A DNA stretch of 64,000 bases from Pelagibius sp. Alg239-R121 (GTDB lineage: Bacteria; Pseudomonadota; Alphaproteobacteria; Kiloniellales; Kiloniellaceae): positions 1 to 64,000 of the forward strand of contig NZ_CAMZOF010000011.1 in NCBI RefSeq assembly GCF_947331435.1, given 5' to 3'. Positions 51,115 to 60,468 of this stretch are shown one piece after another. Both the position numbers and the translations under genes were made by a program. The notes beneath the pieces are model-generated. The model worked only from the letters and a program-made list of their open reading frames with translations, did not search any database and had not been told where the DNA came from. Numbering within the stretch: the stretch's first letter is position 1; each line of letters starts with the position of its first letter.

Positions 51115-52323
51115 ATGAAGCGCTTGCGCCGACGGATGGTTTCCCTCTTTGCCCTTGCAGGAGCCGCAGCTTCGGCGGGTGCCACGCTTTACGCGCCAGA
51201 TGCCCAGGCACTTGACGACGGCACGGTTGTCACCTCCATCAAACCGGTTCATTCCCTGGTTTCCGGGGTCATGGAGGGCGTCGGCAAGCCGCATCTTATC
51301 GTTCGGGGCAGCGCTTCGCCCCACACCTACAGCCTTCGCCCTTCCGATGCTGGCAAGCTGCAAGAGGCGAAAGTAATCTTTTGGATCGGAGAAGGTCTCG
51401 AAACCTTCCTTACAAAGCCTTTGGAAAGCCTGGGCGAGAACGCCAAGCTTGTCACCCTGAGTGACGCGCATGACCTGGTGAAACTTCCATTCCGCGAGGG
51501 CGGTCCTTTCGAAAAACACGACCATGATGAAGAAGGGCACGAGGACGGGCATCACGACGAGCACGGCCACAAAGATGAGCATGCGCACGAAGACGAGCAT
51601 GGCCATAAGGATGAGCACGGGCATCACGAAGAAGCTGAGCATCACAAAGAGTCGGAAGCTCACGAGGATCACGATCACGACAAGCACGACGAAAGCGACC
51701 ATGCCAAACATGGTCATGACGAGCACGATCATGACGAGCATGGCCATGAGGATGAGCATGGTCACGGCGAAGAAGCACATGCCGACGAACATGCCCATGG
51801 CGAATTCGATATGCACTTATGGCTCGACCCGCAAAACGCCAAGGCCATGCTGCACGAGATCGAGGAAGCTCTGGTCGCCGTCGATCCCGCAAATGCCGCA
51901 ACATACGAATCCAACGCGAAACGCCTCTCTCAGCAGCTGGATGGGCTGATCGAGGAGGTTAAGGCCGAACTGGCGCCGCTCCACAACCGGCCCTTCATCG
52001 TGTTTCACGATGCCTATCAGTACTTTGAGCGGCGTTTCGATGTCACCGCCGCCGGCTCCATCACGGTCGACCCCGACGTGATTCCGGGTGTGCAGCGGGT
52101 GGCTGAGATTCAGTCGCGAGTGAAGGAACTCGGCGGCACCTGCGTCTTCGCGGAACCGCAGTTCGAGCCCAAGCTCGTCCAGGTCGTGACCGAAGGAACG
52201 ACCGCCCGCTCAGGCGTTCTCGACCCTCTCGGCACTGGGCTGGACGAAGGTCCGGGACACTATTTCCAGCTTATCCGCACGATGTCGAGTTCGATTAAGG
52301 ATTGTCTGTCCGGGAACTCATAA
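51115..52323 (+). CDS. znuA: Zinc ABC solute-binding protein with a very long His-rich loop
   Basis: The 402-residue protein has a signal peptide (cleavage near AQA-LDDG) and zinc ligands in KPVHSLVSGV (His46), SPHTYSLRP (His70) and FDMHLWLDP (His near 233), plus VFHDAYQYF. Residues about 134-229 are a low-complexity loop of His, Asp, Glu, Gly and Lys, with 32 His in about 96 residues by my count. Such loops capture zinc for ZnuA. The loop is encoded by near-repeats in 51514-51801. A GAGGA site precedes the ATG. Confidence 0.95.
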   Translation: MKRLRRRMVSLFALAGAAASAGATLYAPDAQALDDGTVVTSIKPVHSLVSGVMEGVGKPHLIVRGSASPHTYSLRPSDAGKLQEAKVIFWIGEGLETFLTKPLESLGENAKLVTLSDAHDLVKLPFREGGPFEKHDHDEEGHEDGHHDEHGHKDEHAHEDEHGHKDEHGHHEEAEHHKESEAHEDHDHDKHDESDHAKHGHDEHDHDEHGHEDEHGHGEEAHADEHAHGEFDMHLWLDPQNAKAMLHEIEEALVAVDPANAATYESNAKRLSQQLDGLIEEVKAELAPLHNRPFIVFHDAYQYFERRFDVTAAGSITVDPDVIPGVQRVAEIQSRVKELGGTCVFAEPQFEPKLVQVVTEGTTARSGVLDPLGTGLDEGPGHYFQLIRTMSSSIKDCLSGNS

Positions 52324-52483
52324 GCGGCGTCCGCCCGGCAGCAGCGTCATTCTGTTGCCTTTTACACATCATTTGTTGCAATTCGCTCAAAATTGGCAAT
52401 TCTGTGTATCAGCGCCACTGAATGGATCGACCGAACGGCGCTTCTGCATCGACTGCTGAGGGCTGAGCCGGACAGATGGCCAA

Positions 52484-53425
52484 ATGACCAACGTAATTTG
52501 CCTTGGGCTGGCGGTCTGGGACCAGATCTTTACGGTTGATCGTCTGCCGCAGGGCGGTGGCAAGAATTTTTCAAAATCTTTCATAGAAGTGGGCGGCGGC
52601 CCTGCAGCGACCGCCGCGGCAACGGCGGCCCGTCTTGGCGCCGAAGTCGCACTCTGGAGCCGGGTCGGTGACGACGACATCGGCCGTCGGATCACTGCCG
52701 ACCTTGAGACCTATGGCGTCGATACGACAGATGTTCGCAGTTTCAAGGAAAAGCGCTCAGGCTTGGCCGTGGTCCTGGTGGACGCCGAGGGCGAGCGCAT
52801 GATCGTGACACCTGGCGACCCCTTGCTGGAGAAGGATCCCACCTGGCTGCCTATCGAAAAGGTCGCTTCGACACAGATTGTCCTGACCGATGCACGCTGG
52901 CCCGAGGGTGCCTATTCGCTGCTCGAAGCCGCCCGGCGCTATGGCATCCCGTCCGTGCTTGATGCCGATCTCACCTCCGAGCCCGAAGCGCTTGTGCCTC
53001 TCGTCGAGAGCGCCAGCCACGTCGCTTTCTCAGCGCAGGGACTGCGGTCTTTTACCGGCATCGAGGATCTGCTGGACGCCTTACTGGCCGTGCGCGGCAA
53101 CACCAGCGGCATCGTTGCGGTCACCGCGGGCGAACAAGGATGCCATTGGATCGACGAAGACGGCAGACCCGGACACTGTCCGGCCTTTCACGTCGATGTC
53201 ATCGATACTCTGGGGGCGGGCGATGTCTTCCATGGCGCGCTGGCGGTTGCGCTCGCAGAACAGCAGCCCTTCCACGAGTCTGTGCACTTCGCTTCAGCGG
53301 CAGCGGCACTCAAATGCGGCAGATTCGGTGGCCGCGCCGGCACGCCGGAACGTACGGAACTGGAAGCTTTTCTGCAGAAAAACCACAAAATGAACCACAC
53401 AACGAGAATGGCCGATGAAAAGTAG
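52484..53425 (+). CDS. PfkB-family kinase similar to sulfofructose kinase YihV
   Basis: The 313-residue ribokinase-family protein has VGGGPAATAAATAARLGAEV (near 39) and DTLGAGDVFHGALAVALA (near 243) with the catalytic Asp. Segment by segment it resembles E. coli YihV as I remember it: RVGDDDIG, LTDARWPEGA (keeping the arginine that I recall as sulfonate-binding in YihV), AAALKCGRFGGRAGTP. YihV phosphorylates 6-deoxy-6-sulfofructose. A substrate-contact Asn remembered in YihV appears to be Thr here. The next gene, a DeoR regulator, overlaps its end by 11 bases. Confidence 0.85.
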   Translation: MTNVICLGLAVWDQIFTVDRLPQGGGKNFSKSFIEVGGGPAATAAATAARLGAEVALWSRVGDDDIGRRITADLETYGVDTTDVRSFKEKRSGLAVVLVDAEGERMIVTPGDPLLEKDPTWLPIEKVASTQIVLTDARWPEGAYSLLEAARRYGIPSVLDADLTSEPEALVPLVESASHVAFSAQGLRSFTGIEDLLDALLAVRGNTSGIVAVTAGEQGCHWIDEDGRPGHCPAFHVDVIDTLGAGDVFHGALAVALAEQQPFHESVHFASAAAALKCGRFGGRAGTPERTELEAFLQKNHKMNHTTRMADEK

Positions 53426-54182
53426 CGAACGCCGCGAAGCGATCCTGGACCACGTGCGCCGGCGCGGTGTCGGGGTCGTGGAAACTCTGGCCAAGGAGTT
53501 CGATGTTTCGACTCAGACAGTGCGGCGGGATATCGCTGAGCTCTGTGAGGCAGAGCTATTGGTCCGGCATCACGGCGGAGTCGGCTTGCCATCCAGCGTC
53601 ATCAACACCGACTACGCTTTACGTAAAATTTCCCACCTCGAGGAGAAAGAAGCCATCGGACGTGCGGTGGCAGAGTATCTTCCCGACAACAGTTCGGTCT
53701 TCATGACAATCGGCACGACGATGGAGGTGGTTGCCCGCAAACTGGTCGACCGCGACGGCCTGCGCGTCATCACCAACAATCTCCACGCAGCAACCGTGCT
53801 TCATACCCGGCCAAACATCGACACGCTGGTCGCCGGCGGCAACATACGTCACCATAACGGCGGCATCGTAGGAACGGCAGCGCTCGATTTCGTTGAACAG
53901 TTCCGTGCCGATTTCGCAATTGTCGGCGTCGGCGCAATCGACATCGACGGGACACTGCTCGATTACGACTACAACGAGACCATGGTTGCCCAGACCATGA
54001 TGCGCAACGCGCGCCGTGTCGTCGTGGCAGCGGATCATACCAAGTTCGGCCGCACGGCTTCGGTTAAGATCGGCAACATGTCGGACGTAACCGCCATCTT
54101 CACCGACAGTATGCCTGCGCCCGCAATGCAGAACGTCCTCGCCGACTGCAGTGTGGAAATCATGCTGAGCCAAGATCACTAG
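53415..54182 (+). CDS. DeoR/GlpR-family transcriptional regulator
   Basis: The 255-residue protein has an N-terminal DeoR winged helix (RREAILDHVRRRGVGVVETLA then FDVSTQTVRRDIAEL) and a sugar-phosphate-sensing domain (SVFMTIGTTMEVVARKL, TLVAGGNIRHHNGGIVG, VVAADHTKFGR). It overlaps the kinase gene and precedes a 356-base control region. E. coli sulfoquinovose genes are also governed by a DeoR-family protein, YihW. Confidence 0.92.
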   Translation: MKSSERREAILDHVRRRGVGVVETLAKEFDVSTQTVRRDIAELCEAELLVRHHGGVGLPSSVINTDYALRKISHLEEKEAIGRAVAEYLPDNSSVFMTIGTTMEVVARKLVDRDGLRVITNNLHAATVLHTRPNIDTLVAGGNIRHHNGGIVGTAALDFVEQFRADFAIVGVGAIDIDGTLLDYDYNETMVAQTMMRNARRVVVAADHTKFGRTASVKIGNMSDVTAIFTDSMPAPAMQNVLADCSVEIMLSQDH

Positions 54183-54538
54183 AGACCGATCGTTTTAACT
54201 GTCGAGTGAAATGCGCGAATTGACCTCCGAATCATATGGTTGGGGTGCGATTGCCGTTCACCAGATCATTGGAACGCGTGGCCCTTGCCTGCCCGCATCT
54301 ACGCGTCAGGAGATTGTTGCAAAATCGCCTCAATTCGCTGCGGAATTTTCAAAAATGTAAAAATATGAAAATTATTCTGGATATCTTTGTTAAAATTCGC
54401 GCAATATAGTCTAACGTACCAGCATATTTCGAAACTCAACCGCCAACGCCAGATCAAACGGCAACGGCGGAGATATGCGCGTAGTGAATCAAGGCTGGAA
54501 AACCAGTGATAGCGCCGTGGGAGCCGCGACAGGTAATA
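54183..54538. other. AT-rich control region before the aldolase-to-TRAP operon
   Basis: No gene is supported here. The stretch 54330-54430 is markedly AT-rich compared with its surroundings and is the likely promoter for the aldolase operon. The heptamer AATTCGC or its complement occurs at 54215-54221, 54332-54338 and 54394-54400, and again at 52380-52386 before the kinase gene. Confidence 0.5.
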
Positions 54539-55585
54539 ATGGAAATCTCCGCAGGAAAGCTCTGGTCCCTTCGCCGTCTCGCAGACGCGCAGGGGCGCTT
54601 CAAGATGGTGGCCGTCGACCAACGCCCACCTATTATGAACCTCATCGCCTCCGAAAAGGGCGTGGAAACCGCGCCTGACAAGGACGTTTCCGCCATCAAG
54701 GAAACCCTGACACGCAGCCTTGCACCTCAGGCCTCTGCGATGTTGCTGGATCCCATCTGGGCCTATTCTGACGCCGTGCGGCATGTTCACCCCGGACAGG
54801 GTCTGATCGTCACCCTCGAAGACCATCGGTTCGAAGAGACAATCGGCGGGCGAAAATCGGCCAGCATCACGGACTGGAGCGTCGAAAAGATCAAGCGCAT
54901 GGGCGCTGACGCAGTCAAGGTCCTGGCCTGGTACCGGCCCGATGCCGACCCGGAAATCTGCGCGCACCAGCAGGCTTATGTCGAAGAAATCGGACAGGCC
55001 TGCGCCCGTCACGACATCTGTTTTCTCTTCGAGTTGCTCGTCTACCCCTTGTCGGGTGAAGGCGACCAGACCCGGGACTACCGTGAACACAAAGTCAAAC
55101 GTCCGCAGAACGTGATCGACTCGGTTCGCACCTTTGCCGACCCCAAATATGGAGTCGATATATTCAAGCTGGAGAGCCCGATCCCCGCAAGCGAAGTGCC
55201 CGACCCCAATTCGGCTGAAGCCGCCTCCTGTCAAAAATGGTTTGACGAATTGGGCGAAGCCGCCGGCCGTCCCTGGGTTATGCTGAGTGCTGGTGCGGAT
55301 CAGTCATCCTTCAAAAATGTGCTGAGCTATGCCTATCGCGCCGGCGCCAGTGGTTTTCTCGCCGGCCGTGCGATCTGGTGGCAGGCCATGCAGCGCTATC
55401 CTGACATGGGCGCCGTGGAGTCAGCTCTGGCCGGAGACAGCACCACCTACATGCAGGAGATCAACCGCTTGACCGACGAGCAGGCCACGGCCTGGCAGGA
55501 CCACCCATCCTTCGCTTCGGGCTATGATATTGCGGGCGCCGGACCTCAGTTTCCAAAGTTCTACGGCGACGGAACCGCGGCATGA
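54539..55585 (+). CDS. Class I LacD/YihT-family aldolase, candidate sulfofructose-phosphate aldolase
   Basis: The 348-residue TIM-barrel aldolase shows VAVDQRPPIMN near 27, DAVKVLAWYRPDAD near 125, VDIFKLESPIP (candidate Schiff-base Lys, near 204) and MLSAGADQSSF with AGASGFLAGRAIW near 265. These correspond to tagatose-1,6-bisphosphate aldolase LacD and sulfofructose-1-phosphate aldolase YihT. Products would be dihydroxyacetone phosphate and an aldehyde. The ATG at 54539 has AGG six bases before it. Its stop overlaps the isomerase start (ATGA). Confidence 0.85.
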   Translation: MEISAGKLWSLRRLADAQGRFKMVAVDQRPPIMNLIASEKGVETAPDKDVSAIKETLTRSLAPQASAMLLDPIWAYSDAVRHVHPGQGLIVTLEDHRFEETIGGRKSASITDWSVEKIKRMGADAVKVLAWYRPDADPEICAHQQAYVEEIGQACARHDICFLFELLVYPLSGEGDQTRDYREHKVKRPQNVIDSVRTFADPKYGVDIFKLESPIPASEVPDPNSAEAASCQKWFDELGEAAGRPWVMLSAGADQSSFKNVLSYAYRAGASGFLAGRAIWWQAMQRYPDMGAVESALAGDSTTYMQEINRLTDEQATAWQDHPSFASGYDIAGAGPQFPKFYGDGTAA

Positions 55586-56940
55586 CGGCTCTGCTGCCTC
55601 AGGACCGGTTGCGCATCGGTATCGTTGCTGTTGGGCGACCGACTTTCGACGTCCCCTTTGCCGAATCCCTGCTGGCAACGGCGTTAGAAGGCTTGAACGA
55701 CCTGGACGCAGAGATCGTCGGGTCGCCGGAACTGCAGTTCGACGCCGAGACCGTACGCAGCAACCTCTCGACATTGACATCTCAGCCTTTGGACCTGCTG
55801 CTGATTCTGCAGGTGACCTTTACCGACGCCACCATGACAGTCGAATTGGCAAAGTCGGTCGACGCCCCTCTGGCGCTCTGGTCCTTCCCCGAACCACGCA
55901 GTGGCGGGCGCCTGCGGCTGAATGGCTTCTGCGGTATCAACCTGGCCGCCCATGCGCTGGGCAAGGCCGGCCAGGCATTTGAATACATTCACCGCGAAGC
56001 CGGCTCGCCCGATGCGCTGGACGAGGTCATGGCGCTTACACGCGCGGGCTATGTCAAACGCCGTCTCTCGCAGACCAATGTGGGCGTCATTGGCGAACAT
56101 CCCGCCGGCTTCGACACTTGCTCCTATGATACCGATGAGTTGAAAGCCCGCTTCGGTGTCGAAATCCAGACCCTTCCCATCGGCGACTTCATCGCGTCGG
56201 CTGCCGCCGTCGATGACGCCGATGCCGTGGCCGTTCGCGCTCGCGCGGTTGGAGATCTGGGATCGCTCGACGACCTGGATCAGGAATCTCTCCACAAGAG
56301 CATGAAGGTCTATGTCGCCCTGCGGCGCCTGGCCGACGAAGAAAATCTGCAGGCCATGGCAGTGCGCTGCTGGCCCGAGTTTTTCACGGATTTCGGCTGC
56401 GCCGCCTGTGGCCCCATGGCATTCATGAACCAGGACGGCACACCTTGCGGCTGCGAGGCAGATGTCTTCGGCACGCTGAGTTCGCTCGTCCTGCAGTGGA
56501 CCTCCGGGGAACCCGCTTTCAACACCGACCTGGTCGACGTCAACGTCGATGACGATACGGTTGTTTTCTGGCACTGCGGACAGGCCCCTATCTCCATGGC
56601 AGATCCGGAAGGCCCGATTGGCCCGACCATCCATTCGAACCGCAAACTGCCCTTACTGAACGAGTTCGCACTGAAACCCGGCAGGGTCACCCTGGCACGC
56701 CTGACCCAGGCCAAGAATGAGATCCGACTCGTTCTGGGCGGCGCCGAAGTCCTTCGTGCGCCACCAAGTTTCTCAGGAACCTCCGGGGTCGCGCGTTTCG
56801 ACAAGCCGGCGGGTGATGTTCTCGATCGCATCATGCGCGAAGGTTTGGAGCATCACACGGCCCTGGTTTACGGCGAACACCGGCCCGCACTCCGACGCCT
56901 GGCGGGCATGCTCGATCTGCCCGTCATCGAGTTGACTTGA
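55582..56940 (+). CDS. L-fucose/arabinose-isomerase-family enzyme, candidate sulfoquinovose isomerase
   Basis: The 452-residue protein resembles the FucI/AraA fold, shortened relative to FucI. AVRCWPEFF near 257, CGCEADVFGTLSSL near 293 and VFWHCGQAP near 332 give Glu, Asp and His metal candidates. In sulfo-EMP2 and transaldolase-type sulfoglycolysis an isomerase of this family (SqvD) converts sulfoquinovose to sulfofructose. It is translationally coupled to the aldolase gene. Another aldose-ketose substrate is possible. Confidence 0.75.
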   Translation: MTALLPQDRLRIGIVAVGRPTFDVPFAESLLATALEGLNDLDAEIVGSPELQFDAETVRSNLSTLTSQPLDLLLILQVTFTDATMTVELAKSVDAPLALWSFPEPRSGGRLRLNGFCGINLAAHALGKAGQAFEYIHREAGSPDALDEVMALTRAGYVKRRLSQTNVGVIGEHPAGFDTCSYDTDELKARFGVEIQTLPIGDFIASAAAVDDADAVAVRARAVGDLGSLDDLDQESLHKSMKVYVALRRLADEENLQAMAVRCWPEFFTDFGCAACGPMAFMNQDGTPCGCEADVFGTLSSLVLQWTSGEPAFNTDLVDVNVDDDTVVFWHCGQAPISMADPEGPIGPTIHSNRKLPLLNEFALKPGRVTLARLTQAKNEIRLVLGGAEVLRAPPSFSGTSGVARFDKPAGDVLDRIMREGLEHHTALVYGEHRPALRRLAGMLDLPVIELT

Positions 56941-56951
56941 AGAGAGATGAT

Positions 56952-59021
56952 GTGTCCGAGTTAACGCCTCACACTCTAACCCCGCTCTCCAGTCTCTATC
57001 TGGTTGAAGCGGGTGAACGGGTTGCCCGATTTTCACTGGCCGGCGAGCCGCTTGAGATATCGTTTCCGCTCACTGGAGTTGTTCGGGTTCGTTTGGGCGA
57101 GCAAGATGGCGCCAGCTATCCGATCCTGGTTGATCTTGGCCCATCTGCACCGCTGAACGTCGAAGATCGCGAAACGGGATACCTCGTCACTTCTGGCGAC
57201 CTGGAACTGGAGCTCTTGGATGAGCCCTTCCAATTCGTTCTCCGGAGCGCGAACAAGATTGTTTTTCGCTCCACGACAGACGGACACTTTCGGCGCAGCT
57301 TCAGGCTGCCGCCTTTTGCATCGACCCAGAAGGGCCTGTTCGCCGCCTTTCATCTGGACAGCGGCGACCCGGTCTTTGGGCTCGGGGAAAAATACGGTCC
57401 ACTGAACCGGCGTGGGCAGCTTGTCATCAGCCACAATGAAGACGCGCTTGGAGTCAATGCAGAGATCTCATACAAGAATGCGCCGTTTGCCTGGAGCCCG
57501 TCGGGATGGGGCCTCTTTGTCCATACACCCGCCGATGTAACCCACGCTGTCGGCTATCCGCAGTGGTCGCACCGCACCTACGGCCTCGAAGTCGAAAGCA
57601 GTGAACTCGATCTTTTCCTGATCTCAGCCGACGGACCGGCGGAAATCCTTGAGCGCTACACAGCCCTGACGGGGCGCCCGGCCAAGCCACCACGCTGGAG
57701 CTATGGTCTGTGGTTGAGCCGTGCCTACTATAAAACAGCAGATGAAGCCTTCTCGACCGCGCAGACCTTGCGTGAAAAGCGCATCCCCTGCGACGTCTTC
57801 ACCCTGGATGGCCGGGCCTGGCTCGATACACAGACGCGCTTCGCCTTCGAATGGGATGCCAGCCGTTATCCCGACCCCAAAGACTTTTCAGACAAGCTCA
57901 AAGACCTGAACCTGCGGCTTTGCGTGTGGGAATACCCGCTGGTTTCGGTCAATCATCCGCTGTTCAGTGAACTTGCCTCCAGAGGCTGGCTACTCACCGA
58001 CAAGGATGGCGAACCCTACATCTATCACTGGGATCCGGCGCCCTTCGGCGATGTTTTGACGGCCCTTCCACCGAGCGGGCTCGTCGACTTTACTCAGCCT
58101 GAAGCCTACGCTTGGTATGCCCGTGCTCATGATCGCCTGTTTGACAGCGGAATCGACATCATCAAAAGCGATTTTGGCGAGCAGGTCCCGCGCGATGCCC
58201 ATGCCGCAAACGGCGACGATGGGCGTCGGCTGCATAACATCTATCCCCTGCTCTACAACCGTTGTGTCTACGAGGCAACGCGCGAGCGCTTCGGCGATGA
58301 CGCCATGGTTTGGGCGCGTTCCGGCTGGAGCGGCAGTCAGACCGCGCCAATCCAGTGGGGTGGCGACCCGGAAGTCAGCTGGGAAGGACTGGCGGGAAGC
58401 ATTCGCGGCGGACTTTCCTGGGGCATGAGCGGCTGCCCCTATTACAGCCACGACATCGGCGGCTTTTACGGTGGCAATCCCGACCCAGAACTCTACGTGC
58501 GCTGGGTTCAGGCTGGCGTTCTCTCATCACACTGCCGCATGCATGGGATTGGTGACCGCGAACCCTGGGCCTTCGGCGCGGAGGTTGAGACCATCGTCCG
58601 GGATTGGCTTGAGTTGCGATATCGGCTTATCCCCTATCTGGAAGACTGTGCCGATCAATCGGTCACGGGCCTTCCGGTCATGCGATCGATGGTTGTCGCC
58701 TGTCCCGATGACCCCGCAGCCTGGGCCTTCGACGAGCAATACCTACTCGGCAATGATCTTTTTGTAGCGCCGGTATTGGAACCCGAAGGTGATGTCCGCT
58801 TCTACCTGCCGAAGGGCACCTGGTACGACTTCTGGACCGAGGAACCCGTGACCGGCGGGCTGGTTCTCGAGCGCAAAGTCTCGCTGCGCAAAGCCGTGCT
58901 CTACGTCCGTCAAGGCACCCGTCTGCCTCTGGGCCCCGTGGTTCAGCATACCGGTGAGCTCGACGAGGCAAACCGTATCGAGACCGTCAAACTCTATGGC
59001 GCCGAGGGAGTGACAACATGA
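56952..59021 (+). CDS. GH31 alpha-glycosidase, YicI-like
   Basis: The roughly 690-residue GH31 enzyme has the N-terminal beta-sandwich, FGLGEKYGPLNRRG near 145, the catalytic nucleophile in IIKSDFGEQVP (near 409) and acid-base region ARSGWSGSQTAPIQWGGDPEVSW. It is closest by eye to YicI alpha-xylosidase. The Arg-x2-Trp pair that I remember for sulfoquinovosidase YihQ is not visible in the aligned segment TRFAFEW. No signal peptide, so it works on imported glycosides. Start is probably GTG at 56952 after GAGAG; a TTG at 56937 overlaps the isomerase stop. Confidence 0.87.
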   Translation: MSELTPHTLTPLSSLYLVEAGERVARFSLAGEPLEISFPLTGVVRVRLGEQDGASYPILVDLGPSAPLNVEDRETGYLVTSGDLELELLDEPFQFVLRSANKIVFRSTTDGHFRRSFRLPPFASTQKGLFAAFHLDSGDPVFGLGEKYGPLNRRGQLVISHNEDALGVNAEISYKNAPFAWSPSGWGLFVHTPADVTHAVGYPQWSHRTYGLEVESSELDLFLISADGPAEILERYTALTGRPAKPPRWSYGLWLSRAYYKTADEAFSTAQTLREKRIPCDVFTLDGRAWLDTQTRFAFEWDASRYPDPKDFSDKLKDLNLRLCVWEYPLVSVNHPLFSELASRGWLLTDKDGEPYIYHWDPAPFGDVLTALPPSGLVDFTQPEAYAWYARAHDRLFDSGIDIIKSDFGEQVPRDAHAANGDDGRRLHNIYPLLYNRCVYEATRERFGDDAMVWARSGWSGSQTAPIQWGGDPEVSWEGLAGSIRGGLSWGMSGCPYYSHDIGGFYGGNPDPELYVRWVQAGVLSSHCRMHGIGDREPWAFGAEVETIVRDWLELRYRLIPYLEDCADQSVTGLPVMRSMVVACPDDPAAWAFDEQYLLGNDLFVAPVLEPEGDVRFYLPKGTWYDFWTEEPVTGGLVLERKVSLRKAVLYVRQGTRLPLGPVVQHTGELDEANRIETVKLYGAEGVTT

Positions 59022-59752
59022 GCACTGCCGGTAAATGGATTGTCATAACCGGCGCGGCCGGGGGTATCGGGCGTGCCTGCTGCCCAATCTTTCTTGCCCA
59101 GGGATACGATCTGCTGCTGCTCGACCGGCCCGGGAGTTCCGTCATGGATCTCTCTGTAGAACTCCAAAGCACAACAGAGCACTCTGTTCTCGCAGAAGCC
59201 CGCGACACGGACACACCGGCTGCGTTTGAAGCAGCTCTAGCGGCGATCACAGGTCCGATTTTCGGTTTCGTTCATCTCGCCGGCGTGTTCGAAGAGGACC
59301 CGGAGCTGGGAAACAATCACGGCATTTGGGATCGGGCGTTGGCCAACAACCTGACAAATGGCTACGACCTCGCGACGGCCATGGCAGAGCGTTTTCCGTC
59401 AGATGAGATGGGCCGCGTGGTATTCGTGACGTCGCTCGCCTACCGCCGCGGCGCCGTTGACCATGTTGCCTACAGCGCCGCAAAGGGTGGGCTTGTCGGC
59501 CTGACACGCGCCCTCGCCCGGCGCTTCAAAAACAAAGCGCTGGTCAACGCCGTATCGCCCGGAATTATCCAGACATCGATGCCGGCGAAAGTGATTGAAA
59601 AGCGGCGCGATATTCTGCTCCGGGAAATACCGCTGGGCCGCTTCGGCGAACCGGAAGAGGTTGCCTCGGTCATTAAGTTTCTACTGAGTGACGACGCGAG
59701 CTACGTGACCGGCCAAACCATTAACGTGGATGGTGGACAAGTGAACGACTGA
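59018..59752 (+). CDS. Short-chain dehydrogenase in the sulfosugar-like operon
   Basis: The 244-residue SDR has TGAAGGIGRACC (near 11), an HLAGVFEE segment where NNAG would be, a catalytic serine in VTSLAYRRG, YSAAKGG (YxxxK) and the C-terminal VTGQTINVDGGQ. It overlaps the GH31 stop by four bases. In a sulfoglycolytic operon it could reduce sulfolactaldehyde to dihydroxypropanesulfonate or oxidise the sugar; neither is shown. Confidence 0.85.
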   Translation: MSTAGKWIVITGAAGGIGRACCPIFLAQGYDLLLLDRPGSSVMDLSVELQSTTEHSVLAEARDTDTPAAFEAALAAITGPIFGFVHLAGVFEEDPELGNNHGIWDRALANNLTNGYDLATAMAERFPSDEMGRVVFVTSLAYRRGAVDHVAYSAAKGGLVGLTRALARRFKNKALVNAVSPGIIQTSMPAKVIEKRRDILLREIPLGRFGEPEEVASVIKFLLSDDASYVTGQTINVDGGQVND

Positions 59753-59821
59753 CGCTGGGCCAACCGCACCAATAAGGCACACGAAAAAAAGTGCCGCGCG
59801 GTGGTCTGAATGGGAGGGAAG

Positions 59822-60454
59822 ATGAAAAGTATCTTGCTGCTGGCGATAAGCGGTCTCCGACGGATCAATATTGCCGCGGAAGAGGTCTTAAAGCCGATTG
59901 CCTGGATCGGTATCGCCGTCATGCTGTTGACGGTCGTTCTTTCCGTTTTCGGGCGCAAGACAGGCATTTCCATGCCCTGGACCGAAAAAGCCTTCATAGT
60001 GATGCTGCCGGTTTCCGCCTTCGTTATCGCACCGATCGCCTATCGCCGCGCTGCCAACGTTTCACTCGATTTCTTCCACGATATGCTTGGTGGACGTATT
60101 GCCCGGCTGCATCTGCTGATCATTCATCTGATTCTGATGCTGTTGTTCATGATCGGACTGGATCTGACCTTCAGAAAGGTCGGCATCCGATTTATGCCGA
60201 CGGAAATCTTTCTCGACTGGCTCCTTGGCCTTGATCTCGCATCCATCCGGCCCTTCAAGGCCCGCGTGATGATTCCTGTGCTTAACCTGCCCTGGCGTTA
60301 TGTCTACTTCTCCATGCCGATCTGCATGACGCTGATGCTGCTGGCCAACTTCGAGCTGATCCTGCGCTACGTCCTCGGATTGTTCGACCCCAATGACGAG
60401 CGGGTTCGGCCCGTGCGGAGCTTCGAAGAAGTCGAAGCCAATCGGGCGGAATAG
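59822..60454 (+). CDS. TRAP transporter small membrane subunit (DctQ)
   Basis: The 210-residue protein has four membrane segments (about 22-44, 56-76, 96-118, 158-180) and the DctQ-like GRKTGISMPWTEKAF and PVSAFVIAPIAYRRAANVSLDFF. A GGGAGGG site precedes the ATG at 59822. It forms the membrane part of a TRAP transporter with the large subunit that follows. Confidence 0.92.
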   Translation: MKSILLLAISGLRRINIAAEEVLKPIAWIGIAVMLLTVVLSVFGRKTGISMPWTEKAFIVMLPVSAFVIAPIAYRRAANVSLDFFHDMLGGRIARLHLLIIHLILMLLFMIGLDLTFRKVGIRFMPTEIFLDWLLGLDLASIRPFKARVMIPVLNLPWRYVYFSMPICMTLMLLANFELILRYVLGLFDPNDERVRPVRSFEEVEANRAE

Positions 60455-60468
60455 GGGGAGCAACGAGT

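Noticed and set aside
50986-51816. A long open frame on the minus strand with a very hydrophobic Met/Val/Leu-rich product opposite znuA
   Set aside because: It is the antisense of the Asp/His/Glu-repeat codons of ZnuA, which read as Val, Met and Leu on the other strand. The znuA frame has clear family motifs and a ribosome site.
56952-59021. Calling the GH31 gene a sulfoquinovosidase (YihQ)
   Set aside because: The segment aligned with the YihQ sulfonate-binding Arg-x2-Trp does not show that pair, and the sequence is closer to YicI. Kept as a GH31 glycosidase of unknown substrate.
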